DNA of 34,466 nt, from contig WELA01001035.1 of assembly GCA_009602735.1 (NCBI GenBank), forward strand, positions 407,577 to 442,042, written 5' to 3'. Each line of letters starts with the position of its first letter. Positions within the stretch are counted from its first letter, which is position 1. Below are positions 1 through 11,400 of this stretch, in pieces. The stretch comes from Mesotaenium endlicherianum (Eukaryota; Streptophyta; Zygnematophyceae; Zygnematales; Mesotaeniaceae). The position numbers were made by a program, and so were the translations under genes. The notes beneath the pieces are model-generated. The model ran no database searches, had not been told where the DNA came from, and worked only from the letters and a program-made list of their open reading frames with translations.

Positions 1-3000
1 GGACCGACCCAGACAGGGCCAAGCTTTTTCTTGACCACACCAGGGAGGTACAGGTGCTGGGAATGCAGTTTGACTAAATCCCCCTTGGAAAATGTCAGTT
101 CCCGACGGTGTTGATTAGCGTATTTCTGTTGGTTTTCTTGGGCCTTGTGCAAGTTTCGTTGGACTTCTGACAGGGTGTCAGCAAACTCTTGAGTTAATTG
201 GAGGGAGACCGGGTTGTCAATCCGTTCAGGGTGAGTTAACANAGTTAAAGATTTCCCTAGCACATCTAGAGGAGACTTAGGGACTCTACCCAGGCTGAGT
301 TCAAAAGGAGTCTTGCCCGTTGACGCGTGCACCGCACTGTTGACCGCAAACTGAATTTGAGGCAACAGGTCATCCCAATTATCTTGTTTTTGGTTAATAT
401 ATGCTCTCAGCACCTCCTGCAGAACTCGGTTAGTTCTTTCAGTCTGCCCATCAGTCTGAGGGTGGTTTGCTGTGCTGAGCAGCTGTTTGACTCCCATTAA
501 CCCCATTAAAGCTCTCCAGAACTTAGAGGTGAATTTTGAGTCTCTGTCTGAGATGATATTAGAAGGGAGCCCATGTTGGCATACTACATGGTTGTAAAAC
601 TGTCTTGCTGTTTTCGAGTGCAGTCACTTTGACAGTTGTGGGGATAAAAATGACCACTTTTGTCAGTTTATCCACGACTACCAGTATTGAATCATGCCCA
701 TTGGCAGTTCTTGGTAGTGAGACCACCCAGTCCATGGATATAGTTTCCCAGCGTCCGGCTGGGATGGGCAGTGGTTGCAAGTAACCTCCGGGTGGTGTGT
801 GCCGAGACTTATTTCTCTGACACTGGTCACAGGACTTGACATATTTCAAGACCTTCCGGGGTAACCCCTCCCAATGATAATGTTTTGCCAGTTTGCCAAC
901 AATTTTGGCCNATTTTGGCCTGCCCCAAATGTTCACCCAGGAGACTGTTATGCGCTTGACTCAGTAAGAGAGACCTTATTTCCAAGTTATTAGGAATGAC
1001 TAGCTTCAGCCTGCCTGAAGTGGTTTCAGTCACCCAGACCCCTCCCTTGAGCTTATACCTGAGTGCAGTAGCACGACACACACCAGTAGTGGGACTGGGC
1101 TCAAATGTTGGGTCAGAAAGGTAGGCTTTCCTAAGTTGTTCTAGGAAGGACTTTTTCACCTTTAGTGAAGTAAGTGCACATAGGACTTTATCTACGGCAT
1201 GCTGACTAAAGTTCCTTTCTTGCAAGTCAGGTCTTCTAGAGAGTGCATCAGCAGGATTCAACTTCTCTGGTTTGTAGTCGATCTGGACTTGGAACTGCTC
1301 CAGCATCTGGCTCCAGCGGTTCTCCCTCCTCGACAGCTTGGACTTCTTTTGAAATTGAGTCAGAGCTAGATGATCTGTAATCACCTTAAAAGCTTTACCG
1401 TGTAAATATGCTCTCCACTGTTTGAGTACATGAATGATAGCTAGCAGCTCTTCATCATGCACTGAGTAATTAATCTCCGCTGGATTAAATTTCATAGACT
1501 CATACAACACAGGATGCCACTCCTGCCGTACCTTACCATCCTTTGTGGTTTCGTCAGCAGGCTGCAACAAAATAGCACCCATGGCAAAGTCAGAGGCATC
1601 AGTAACCACCTGCACCGGTTTGCTGGGGTCATACACGGCTAGCACTGGGGCAGAACAAAGGGCATCTTTAAGGGTCTGGAAGGCAGCCTGCAATTCTTCA
1701 CCCCACACATACCCGATGTCTTTCTTAGAAAGGTCAGTCAGTTTACTGGCCCTCGTGGAATAATTCTCAATAAATCTCCTATAGTAGTTAGCCAACTCGA
1801 GGAAGGATCTAACTTCAGAGACAGACTGTGGTACTGGCCAGTCCCTTATGGTCTGGACTTTCTTAGGATCCACACTGATGCCCTCTTTACTGACAACGTG
1901 GCCAAAGAATTCAATACTTTCCTTAAAGAAATCACACTTGCTCATTTTAGCATACAAGTGATTTTTCCGCAGAGTGTCCAGGACTTTCTTTAAGTGTTCA
2001 GTGTGCTGAGCTTCATCTTTAGAGAAAATTAAAATATCATCCAGGAAAACTTGCACAAACTTATCCAAATAAGGTCTGAAAATGTCATTCATAGCACCCA
2101 TAAAGGTAGCAGGAGCATTAGTCAGTCCAAATGGCATCACGTTGAACTCATAGTGTCCATAACGTGTGCGGAAAGCAGTCTTGTGTTCATCCCCCTCAGC
2201 AATTCTGATTTGATGATAACCACTCTTGAGATCTATCTTACTGAACACCTTAGCGCCAGACAGGGTATCAAGCAAGTCCTCGATCCTGGGTAAAGCATAC
2301 TTGTTCTTTACTGTAATTCTGTTCAGGGCTCTGTAATCCACACACATCCGCATACTGCCATCCTTTTTCTTAACAAATAGGATAGGTGCGCCGTACGGTG
2401 ATTTACTGGGAGAAATGTAACCATTTTCCTCCAGCTCTGCAATCTGTGTTTTCAACTCCTCGCTCTCCAAATAAGACAAGCCATAAGTGCGTTGCCAGGG
2501 TGGCTGGCTACCAGGTAATAGATCAATCCTATGATCTACTTCCCTTTTAGGGGGTAGTCCTGGAGGCATGTTAAACACATCAGTGTACTGAGCAACAATT
2601 TTTGCAGCAGTAGGGTGCTCCGGAGGGCTTACCTTTTTCTCAACCACTTCTTCAGGTTGAGGAGGTACCTCTCTTAGCAGCAGACAGAACATTCTGTCTT
2701 CCTTCTGGTTCCAGCTTTTGACGAACTCCATTGCATTCAGCAACTTGCATCCTTCTGGAAGCCTCTTCTTTTCCTTCATTTGCCATCCACACAGGACAAG
2801 AGGAAGAGCACTGGTGGGTGCCAAGTCAGTCTGCCCATCACTGGCTCCTCTCACTTTAACTGTACCTCTGCTCCAACACACTTCAGCTTGATGTCTATTA
2901 AGCCAGGACCTGCCTAGCACGAGATCATAAAAGCCAGTGTTGAGTACCTCAAATGTAAGCGTTTCAGTTAGAACTGCAATGCCAGAACCTAACTGGACCT

Positions 3001-3478
3001 CAATAGGCTTGGTTATAACTCCTCCCGGGATACTTGAGGCATCTCCAAGGAATATTTTTCTATTCCCTTGGGTGACAGTAGGCAGCCTTAGCCGCTTAAC
3101 TAAGTCCTTGTGAATAAAAGTATGTGACGCCCCTCCGTCAACAAATGCCCTCACCTTCCTACCTGCAATCATGCAATGCAGTAGGATAGGGGGGACTGTC
3201 TTTTCCTGACTTTCGCATTGTTCTCCTGACGTAGCAAAGAAATGTTGGACATCAGGTGGAACAAGAGCATCCAGAGTGTGCACTCTCTGGACGTCTATAT
3301 TACTGATGGTCTCCTTTATCTGTTTGTCAGGCATGCATAGTGAATCCAGTTCAGCAGGACCCATAATACCTGCTACGAGGGCAGCTAGTGACGACTCACT
3401 ATCTCTAGCATCCTCACAGTCAGTAGACTGGATTACTGACTGTTGCTGTCTTTTAAAGGCTGGTCTTTTCTCTCGACC
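1..3478 (-). pseudogene. pol: Pol polyprotein, copy 1 (frame-broken, cut by window edge)
   Basis: In the -1 frame relative to gag, pol is open from 3478 downward. It shows an aspartic protease ([10 protein letters not shown]), reverse transcriptase ([11 protein letters not shown] and VFLDDILIF), RNase H ([12 protein letters not shown]) and the integrase zinc domain. Near 900-917 a 10-nt repeat of GGCCAAAAT containing an N shifts the frame. Near 612 an extra A in a run (CGAAAACAG against CGAAACAG in copy 2) shifts it again. The N suggests the first break could be an assembly error; another N is at 242. The integrase core with [13 protein letters not shown] is still readable near 420-460. The remainder lies beyond base 1. 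Confidence 0.9.
3416..3457 (-). promoter_or_regulatory. -1 ribosomal frameshift signal, copy 1
   Basis: On the minus strand the heptamer TTTAAAA (3457-3451) sits in the gag frame as T TTA AAA. After a 7-nt spacer there is a perfect 10-bp hairpin: ACAGTCAGTA (3443-3434), an 8-nt loop, then TACTGACTGT (3425-3416). The gag TAA (3435-3433) is inside it. The arrangement is identical to copy 2. Confidence 0.88.
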
Positions 3479-4911
3479 TTAGGCAGGTGCTTGACCGGAC
3501 ACTGTTCTCTGTAGTGGCCTTTCTGCTGACAATGGTAGCAAGTAGATTTTGCTGAGGCTGGTCTCGGCTTAGTCCTACCACCACCCCTTCCATAGCCACC
3601 TCGAGAGGGACCACCTCTACCTCTAGACTGAATAGCATTGTACTCATACTCATATTCATCACCCTGATTATCCTCAGCCTGGTCTCCTTCAACTGCATTG
3701 TAGGAACCGTGGGGCTTTTTGACAATCTTAGACACCAAAGCGTTACTCTGGCGCTTGTGATTGAACTGCTGCTGATCCCAGGCGTCAGCATCCTGGATCA
3801 AGTCAGCCAGTTTCTCATACTTTTTCTCAGCAAAATGACCAGAGACCTCGGATTTCAAGCCATACCTGAAGTATGCTATCCTATACCGTTCTGGCAAATC
3901 AGGCTGCTTCATCATGTTCTCTTGGAACTTTTGAGCAAACTCAGCAACTGAAGTGGTCTGCTTCAGTGTCAGGGAGATCATCGCATAGATAGCTTTCTCC
4001 TGCTGGTTGATGACATCAAACTTCTCATGCAACTTCTCGACAAACTCTACCCACGTAGGGTCACCGAGTTGCCGAGCCTTACGCTCTTCCTTCCAGTAAA
4101 GCCACCAGTCTGCGGCACTGCCTTTCAGTAGCGCACCGGTGTGCCTGACCTTCTCGTAATCTTGCAGTTCTGGGTAGTTCTCCAGCCACTGCTCAACATC
4201 CGCGAGAAACTTGATCAGGTAATATTTTCTGTTTCCCTCAGGATCATAGTCCTGGGGAGGTTTCGGCTTGGGCTTACTAGGCCCTCGGCCACCACCACTA
4301 GTGGTGTGAGACCCCAGTTGGTCTCTGTCCCGGAGTAGGGACATTATGATTCTTTTGTCCTCCTGCTGGGACTGATACATGGTCGCCATTTGCGACTGCA
4401 TCTGAACGAACAATGCTCCCAAGTCTACATTTTGGGGTGGTAGATTAGCAAATGCAGCAGCAGCATTGGCATCTACTCGCTGAGTAGTGTCCTCAACAAT
4501 CCCTCTTGCTCCTGCAGCAGCAATTCCTGCCGCATTCAGCCGGTCACGTATTTGACCTAGGGGTACATTGAGTTGTACGGCAGGAGGTGGGTTCAGAACA
4601 TTGGCCCTTGATGCCATAAGTTCTTCAACAGTGCGCTCGTCAGCTGGCTGTCCTTCCCTCCTTTGTATATCTTCAGCGGCCTTTGCTACTTGTTCAGCTT
4701 CTAGTCTGGCTATCTCCTCCTCAGCTTGCTGAGCTGCGACTGAGGCAATAGCAGCTGCCTCATCTGCAGCCTCCCTAGCTGCAGTATCCGCTACTGCTTC
4801 CGAATAGGTACGGTTTCCCGCTACATGGCTTTCCGCCTGGTTTTCGACATTCTCGTTATCCTGGTTCTCCATGTCTCGGGAGTTGCTAGTTTGAGACCTT
4901 GTCCTTACCAT
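3433..4911 (-). CDS. gag: Gag polyprotein, copy 1 (intact)
   Basis: A 492-residue ORF beginning [15 protein letters not shown]. The first ~130 residues are Ala/Glu-rich and probably coiled coil. The middle (about 230-370) matches the retrotransposon capsid domain, with [20 protein letters not shown] and the ADWWLYW stretch. An Arg/Gly-rich linker ([17 protein letters not shown]) precedes one CCHC zinc knuckle, [14 protein letters not shown], which binds RNA. Gag forms the virus-like particle in the cytoplasm and packages the element RNA. The stop codon lies inside the frameshift hairpin. This copy keeps the knuckle that copy 2 loses to a nonsense change. Confidence 0.95.
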   Translation of the reverse strand: MVRTRSQTSNSRDMENQDNENVENQAESHVAGNRTYSEAVADTAAREAADEAAAIASVAAQQAEEEIARLEAEQVAKAAEDIQRREGQPADERTVEELMASRANVLNPPPAVQLNVPLGQIRDRLNAAGIAAAGARGIVEDTTQRVDANAAAAFANLPPQNVDLGALFVQMQSQMATMYQSQQEDKRIIMSLLRDRDQLGSHTTSGGGRGPSKPKPKPPQDYDPEGNRKYYLIKFLADVEQWLENYPELQDYEKVRHTGALLKGSAADWWLYWKEERKARQLGDPTWVEFVEKLHEKFDVINQQEKAIYAMISLTLKQTTSVAEFAQKFQENMMKQPDLPERYRIAYFRYGLKSEVSGHFAEKKYEKLADLIQDADAWDQQQFNHKRQSNALVSKIVKKPHGSYNAVEGDQAEDNQGDEYEYEYNAIQSRGRGGPSRGGYGRGGGRTKPRPASAKSTCYHCQQKGHYREQCPVKHLPKVERKDQPLKDSNSQ

Positions 4912-4923
4912 ACAAAGAAGACT

Positions 4924-4941
4924 GTCACCCGGCTCTCACCA
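4924..4941 (-). promoter_or_regulatory. Primer-binding site of copy 1 (variant)
   Basis: Four bases after the LTR end the minus strand reads TGGTGAGAGCCGGGTGAC, where copies 2 and 3 have TGGTATCGGAGC followed by AGTTATC. The flanking bases on both sides match copy 2, so this is a block difference of about 20 nt. It keeps the TGG needed to pair with a tRNA CCA end, and it can be lined up with the canonical initiator-Met site (TGGTATCAGAGCCAGG) if two bases are missing. The priming tRNA is not identified. Confidence 0.6.
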
Positions 4942-4945
4942 TCTG

Positions 4946-5664
4946 TGAAATGAATCGACTTACCAAATAGGCGATTAACAATTAATAAAGATCTTTATAT
5001 CAGCAAGTAATCTTTATGGTATTTCCGTTAACTAGTAAAACGGCAAAGGACAATACACTAGCAGGGAATAATACTCGTAAGTCAAATGCGAGTAAACTAG
5101 CATCAATGATGCAAATCAGTAAACTCATACATAAGCAAGGTTAGAAGACAGTGCGAGTCAATGGCTTCTCGCCTTGGATTCAGATCTCTCTCAGTAAGCT
5201 GTACAATAGAGTTGGCCTCGTTTCCGAATGCCGAACTCGAGAGCAATGCCTAGCATATGTACATGGAATGAGTTTACTGTTCAACGGTCAGTGCGATGGC
5301 ACCGCCTACCCGGGAGTTAACCACGTTGGTAGGACCTCGGTTAACCAAATCCACCGCCATCTCCCATCATCCCGAATAGCCATCCATCATGGGGATGTCA
5401 TCTGGCCATTCATCTAGCAGGTCGTACTTAGATGCATATCAAGGCAGTTCGCTGCTACCGAGCACGGAAGTCAGCTGGCTGTCAAAAAATGTGTCAGCAA
5501 GCTGACTTACGTTGACTTCAGCCTGCTGCTTTCGGCCGAGTCATTAAACTGATAATTATGTAAAGTCCAGCAGACTGATTATTAACTAAAGTTCAGCAGG
5601 CTGAACTTAATTAACTATTAGATGTAAATGAATATTATATCCACTAATATACTGATTCATTACA
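4946..5664 (-). repeat. 5' LTR of copy 1
   Basis: A 719-bp LTR. On the minus strand it starts TGTAATGAATCA and ends ATTCATTTCA, giving the TG...CA ends and short inverted termini seen in the other copies. Its U3 part (minus-strand start) reads more like copy 3 than copy 2, for example TAATAGTTAATTAAGTTC where copy 2 has TATAGTTAAATAAGTTC. The rest is close to copy 2. The outer 5 bp flank is CGTCC; the partner target duplication is outside the window. Confidence 0.93.
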
Positions 5665-6198
5665 CGTCCTTATTGTTAATATGTTGTATCCCAGGCTGCC
5701 GAAGGTGCTAAATCAAAGGTGTCCGTGACACACACTTTAGGAGCATTTATCAAGGTAGCAGTGGGTAAAAACTTCCCTAGTACTAATTGGGGGAATATCC
5801 CATTGCCATTTTGAAAATGGTTAAGCAAAAAAGAAAAAACGTTAAGTATTTATACTTCCATATATAAAAAAGAGAGACGGAGAGAGCTTATGCCCTAAGG
5901 GTCAAATATATAACAATGTGAAGGCCTGGTGTCCGGGTTGAAATGCTAAGTGTTTTTCCTTGTGAGGAGGAAGACTCGGCCGTGATGGCTGGTATGTTGC
6001 TTGGGGAGTGAGATGAGGTTGAACGCACTATAGATCTGATTTGGTGGAAAAAAGAGAGTCAAGCAGAGACTCAAATTTGGGGAGCTTGCGAGATCAATCC
6101 TATTCTACTTCACTTAAAGGCGCATGAGAAATTCAAGAAGAAGAAACGTGATTTTCATTTGAGTAACTACTGTAGACATACAAATTCAAGTGCCGGGT
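5665..6198. other. Spacer between the two head-to-head retrotransposon copies
   Basis: 534 bp of AT-rich sequence with no ORF or RNA gene that I can support and no match to the LTRs. It is the loop of the large inverted repeat formed by copies 1 and 2. Its right end (CCGGGT) is the target site of copy 2. Confidence 0.6.
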
Positions 6199-6920
6199 TG
6201 TAATGAATCATTATATTGGTTGACATAATAGTCATTTAAATAATATAGTTAAATAAGTTCAGCCTGCTAAACTCTAGTTAATAATCAGTCTGCTGAACTT
6301 CATATTTCACATCAGTTCAATGACTCGGTCGGAAGTAGCAGGCTGATGTCACCTTAAGTCAGCTTGCTGACACATTCTTTGACAGCCAGCTGATTTCCGT
6401 ACTCGGTAGCAGCGAACTGCCTCGATATGCATGTAAGTGTGGTATGCTAGATGAATGGCCAGATGACATCCCTATGATGGATGGCGATTCGGGATGATGG
6501 GAGATGGCGGTGGATTTGGTTAACCGAGGTCCTACCAACGTGGTTAACTCCCGGGTAGGCGGTGCCATCGCACTGACCGTTGAACAGTAAACTCATTCCA
6601 TGTACATATGCTAGGCATTGCTCTCGAGTTCGGCATTCGGAAACGAGGCCAACTCTCTTGTACAGCTTACTGAGAGAGATCTGAATCCAAGGCGAGAAGC
6701 CATTGACTCGCACTGTCTTCTAACCTTGCTTATGTATGAGTTTACTGATTTGCATAATTGATGCTAGTTTACTTGCATTTGACTTACGAGTATTATTCAC
6801 TGCTAGTGTGTTGTCCTTTGCCGATTTAACCAGTTAACGGAAAATACCATAAAGATTACTTGCTGATATAAAGATCTTTATTAATTGTTAACCGCCTATT
6901 TGGTAAGTCGATTCATTTCA
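6199..6920 (+). repeat. 5' LTR of copy 2
   Basis: 722 bp starting TGTAATGAATCA and ending CGATTCATTTCA. The ends are near-inverted repeats of each other (TGwAATGAATC). Length equals the 3' LTR at 14655-15376 exactly. Near its end it holds a TATA-like ATATAAAG and a perfect consensus splice donor G|GTAAGT at 6902-6908, both also present in copies 1 and 3. Confidence 0.95.
6866..6873 (+). promoter_or_regulatory. TATA-like element in the LTR
   Basis: ATATAAAG lies in GCTGATATAAAGATCTTTA and is conserved in all LTRs here. If it is the promoter TATA box, transcription would start near 6895-6905, leaving a very short R-U5. That is unusual, so an upstream start is possible. Confidence 0.4.
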
Positions 6921-6921
6921 G

Positions 6922-6933
6922 TGGTATCGGAGC
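6922..6933 (+). promoter_or_regulatory. Primer-binding site of copy 2
   Basis: TGGTATCGGAGC begins one base after the LTR. It matches the plant initiator-methionine tRNA primer site TGGTATCAGAGC at 11 of 12 positions, then diverges (AGTTATC). Minus-strand DNA synthesis would start here. Confidence 0.8.
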
Positions 6934-6954
6934 AGTTATCACAGTCTTCTTTGT

Positions 6955-8433
6955 ATGGTAAGGACAAGGTCTCAAACTAGCGACTCCCGAGACATGGAGA
7001 ACCAGGATAACGAAAATGTCAAAAACCAGGCGGAAAGCCATGTAGCGGGGAACCGTACCTATTCGGAAGCAGTAGCGGATACTGCAGCTAGGGAGGCAGC
7101 AGATGAGGCAGCTGCTATTGCCGCAGCCGCAGCACAGCAAGCTGAGGAGGAGAGAGCCAGGCTAGAAGCTGAACAATTAGCAAAGGCGGATGAAGATACA
7201 GAAAGGAGGGAAGGACAGCTAGCTGACGAGCACACTGTTGAAGAACTTATGGCATCAAGGGCCAATGTTCTGAATCCACCTCCTGCTATACAACTCAAGG
7301 TACCCCTAGGTCAAATACGTGACCGGCTGAATGCGGCAGGAATTGCTGCTGCAGGAGCGAAAGGGATTATTGAGGACACTACTCAGCGAGTAGAAGCCAA
7401 TGCTGCTGCTGCATTTGCTAATCTACCACCCCAGAGTGTAGACTTGGGAGCATTGTTCGTTCAAATGCAGTCGCAAATGGCGACCATGTATCAGTCCCAA
7501 CAGGAGGACAAAAGAATCATAATGTCTCTACTGCAAGACAGAGACCAACTGGGGTCTCAAACCACTAGTGGTGGTGGCCGAGGGCCTAGTAAGCCCAAGC
7601 CGAAACCTCTCCAGGAATATGATCCTGAGGGAAACAGAAAATATTACCTGATCAAGTTTCTCGCGGATGTTGAGCAGTGGCTGGAGAACTACCCAGAACT
7701 GCAAGATTACGAGAAGGTCAGGCACACCGGTGCGCTACTGAAAGGCAGTGCCGCAGACTGGTGGCTTTACTGGAAAGAAGAGCGTAAGGCTCGGCAACTC
7801 GGTGACCCTACGTGGGTAGAGTTTGTCGAGAAGTTGCATGAGAGGTTTGATGTCATCAACCAGCAGGAGAAAGCTATCTATGCGATGATCTCCCTGACAC
7901 TGAAGCAGACCACTTCAGTTGCTGAGTTTGCTCAAAAGTTCCAGGAGAACACGATGAAGCAGCCAGACTTGCCAGAACGGTATAGGATAGCATACTTCAG
8001 GTATACCTTGAAATTCGAAGTCTCAGGTCATTTCGCTGAGAAGAAGTATGAGAAACTGGCTGACTTGATCCAGGATGCTGACGCCTGGGATCTGCAGCAG
8101 TTCAATCACAAGCGCCAGAGTAATGCTTTGGTGTCTAAGATTGTCAAAAAGCCCCACGGTTCCTACAATGCAAATGGAGGAGACCAGGCTGAGGATAATC
8201 AGGGTGATGAATATGAGTATGAGTACAATGCTATTCAGTCTAGAGGTAGAGGTGGTTCCTCTTGAGGTGGCTATGGGAGGGGTGATGGTAGCACTAAGCC
8301 GAGACCAGCCTCAGCAAAATCGATTTGCTTTCATTGCCAGCAGCCAGGTCACTTCAGAGAGCAGTGTCCGGTCAAGCACCTGCCTAAGGTCAAGAGAAAA
8401 GACCAGCCTTTAAAAGACAGCAACAGTCAGTAA
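6955..8433 (+). pseudogene. gag: Gag polyprotein, copy 2 (nonsense-truncated before the zinc knuckle)
   Basis: The frame matches the 492-residue Gag of copy 1 from [15 protein letters not shown] onward, with the Ala/Glu-rich N-terminus and capsid domain intact. At 8263-8265 a TGA replaces the CGA (Arg) of copy 1 inside the Arg/Gly linker, ending the protein at 436 residues. This is a C-to-T change at a CpG, the typical result of methylcytosine decay. The frame continues cleanly behind the stop through the CCHC knuckle (CFHCQQPGHFREQC) to the normal TAA at 8431-8433. Unless the TGA is read through, this copy makes no knuckle and cannot reach the frameshift site, so no Gag-Pol. Confidence 0.93.
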
Positions 8434-11400
8434 TCCAGTCTACTGACTGTGAGGATGCTAGAGATAGTGAGTCGTCACTAGCTGCCCTCGTAGCAGGTAT
8501 TATGGGTCCTGCTGAACTGGATTCACTATGCATGCCTGACAACCAGATAAAGGAGACCATCAGCAATATAGACGTCCAGAGAGTGCACACTCTGGATGCT
8601 CTTGTTCCACCTGATGTCCAACATTTCTTTGCTACGTCAGGAGAACAATGCGAAAGTCAGGAAAAGACAGTCCCCCCTATCCTACTGCATTGCATGATTG
8701 CAGGTAGGAAGGTGAGGGCATTTGTTGACGGAGGGGCGTCACATACTTTTATCCACAAGGACTTAGTTAAGCGGCTAAGGCTGCCTACTGTCACCCAAGG
8801 GAATAGAAAAATATTCCTTGGAGATGCCTCAAGTATCCCGGGAGGAGTTATAACCAAGCCTATTGAGGTCCAGTTAGGTTCTGGCATTGCAGTTCTAACT
8901 GAAACGCTTACATTTGAGGTACTCAACACTGGCTTTTATGATCTCGTGCTAGGCAGGTCCTGGCTTAATAGACATCAAGCTGAAGTGTGTTGGAGCAGAG
9001 GTACAGTTAAAGTGAGAGGAGCCAGTGATGGGCAGACTGACTTGGCACCCACCAGTGCTCTTCCTCTTGTCCTGTGTGGATGGCAAATGAAGGAAAAGAA
9101 GAGGCTTCCAGAAGGATGCAAGTTGCTGAATGCAATGGAGTTCGTCAAAAGCTGGAACCAGAAGGAAGACAGAATGTTCTGTCTGCTGCTAAGAGAGGTA
9201 CCTCCTCAACCTGAAGAAGTGGTTGAGAAAAAGGTACACCCTCCGGAACACCCTACTGCTGCAAACATTGTTGCTCAGTACACGGATGTGTTTAATATGC
9301 CTCCAGGACTACCCCCTAAGCGGGAAGTAGATCATAGGATTGATTTATTACCTGGTAGCCAGCCACCCTGGCAACGCACGTATGGCTTGTCTTATTTGGA
9401 GAGTGAGGAGTTGAAAACACAGATTGCAGAGCTGGAGGAAAATGGTTACATTTCTCCCAGTAAATCACCGTACGGCGCACCTATCCTATTTGTTAAGAAA
9501 AAGGATGGCAGTATGCGGATGTGTGTGGATTACAGAGCCCTGAACAGAATTACAGTAAAGAACAAGTATGCTTTACCCAGAATCGAGGACTTGCTTGATA
9601 CCCTGTCTGGCGCTAAGGTGTTCAGTAAGATAGATCTCAAGAGTGGTTATCATCAAATCAGAATTGCTGAGGGGGATGAACACAAGACTGCTTTCCGCAC
9701 ACGTTATGGACACTATGAGTTCAACGTGATGCCATTTGGACTGACTAATGCTCCTGCTACCTTTATGGGTGCTATGAATGACATTTTCAGACCTTATTTG
9801 GATAAGTTTGTGCAAGTTTTCCTGGATGATATTTTAATTTTCTCTAAAGATGAAGCTCAGCACACTGAACACTTAAAGAAAGTGCTGGACACTCTGCGGA
9901 AAAATCACTTGTATGCTAAAATGAGCAAGTGTGATTTCTTTAAGGAAAGTATTGAATTCTTAGGCCACGTTGTCAGTAAAGAGGGCATCAGTGTGGATCC
10001 TAAGAAAGTCCAGACCATAAGGGACTGGCCAGTACCACAGTCTGTCTCTGAAGTTAGATCCTTCCTCGGGTTGGCTAACTACTATAGGAGATTTATTGAG
10101 AATTATTCCACAAAGGCCAGTAAACTGACTGACCTTACTAAGAAAGACATCGGGTATGTGTGGGGGGAAGAGCAGCAGGCTGCCTTCCAGACCCTTAAAG
10201 ATGCCCTTTGTTCTGCCCCAGTGCTAGCCGTGTATGACCCCAGCAAACCGGTGCAGGTGGTTACTGATGCCTCTGATTTTGCCATGGGTGCTATTTTGTT
10301 GCAGCCTGCTGACAAAACCACAAAGGATGGTAAGGTACGGCAGGAGTGGCATCCTGTGTTGTATGAGTCTATGAAATTTAATCCAGCGGAGATTAATTAC
10401 TCAGTGCATGATAAAGAGCTGCTAGCTATCATTCATGTACTCAAACAGTGGAGAGCATACTTACATGGTAAAGCTTTTAAGGTGATTACAGATCATCTAG
10501 CTCTGACCCACTTTCAGAAGAAGTCCAAGCTGTCGAGGAGGGAGAACCGCTGGAGCCAGATGCTGGAGCAGTTCCAAGTCCAGATCGACTACAAACCAGG
10601 GAAGTTGAATCCTGCTGATGCACTCTCTAGAAGACCTGACTTGCAAGAAAGGAACTTTAGTCAGCATGCTGTAGATAAAGTCCTGTGTGCACTCACTTCA
10701 CTAAAGGTGAAAAAGTCCTTCCTTGAACAACTTAGGAAAGCCTACCTTTCTGACCCAACATTTGAGCCCAGCCCCACTACTGGTATGTGTCGTGCTACCG
10801 CACTCGGGTATAAGCTCAAGGGAGGGGTCTGGGTGACTGAAACCACTTCAGGCAGGCTGAAGCTGGTCATTCCTAATAATTTGGAAATAAGGTCTCTCTT
10901 ACTGAGTCAAGCTCATGACAGTCTCCTGGGTGGACATTTGGGGCAGGCCAAAACTGTTGGCAAACTGGCAAAACATTATCATTGGGAGGGGTTACCCCGG
11001 GAGGTCTTGAAATATGTCAAGTCCTGTGACCAGTGTCAGAGAAATAAGTCTCGGCACACACCACCCGGAGGTCTCTTGCAACCGCTACCCATCCCAGCGG
11101 GACGCTGGGAAACTATATCCATGGACTGGGTGGTCTCACTACCAAGAACTGCCAACGGGCATGATTCAATACTGGTAGTCGTGGATAAACTGACAAAAAT
11201 GGTCATTTTTATCCCCACAACTGTCAAAGTGACTGCACTCGAAACAGCGAGACAGTTTTACAACCATGTAGTATGCCAACATGGGCTCCCTTCTAATATC
11301 ATCTCAGACAGAGACTCAAAATTCACCTCTAAGTTCTGGAGAGCTTTAATGGGGTTAATGGGAGTCAAACAGCTGCTCAGCACAGCAAACCACCCTCAGA

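Larger units (their letters stand above)
1..5664 (-). mobile_element. Ty3/gypsy chromovirus-type LTR retrotransposon, copy 1 (partial)
   Basis: Read on the minus strand this stretch gives a 5' LTR, a primer-binding region, gag, a frameshift signal and pol, in the same order and with almost the same sequence as copy 2 at 6199-15376. The window edge cuts it inside the integrase C-terminal region, so its chromodomain, ORF3 and 3' LTR lie outside. Gag is intact. Pol carries two frame breaks near 910 and 612. It stands head-to-head with copy 2, their 5' LTRs separated by only 534 bp. Confidence 0.95.

Noticed and set aside
8433..8456. H-type pseudoknot using loop ATCC (8433-8436) and GGAT (8453-8456)
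   Set aside because: Only two bases would have to span a 10-bp stem, which is not sterically possible.
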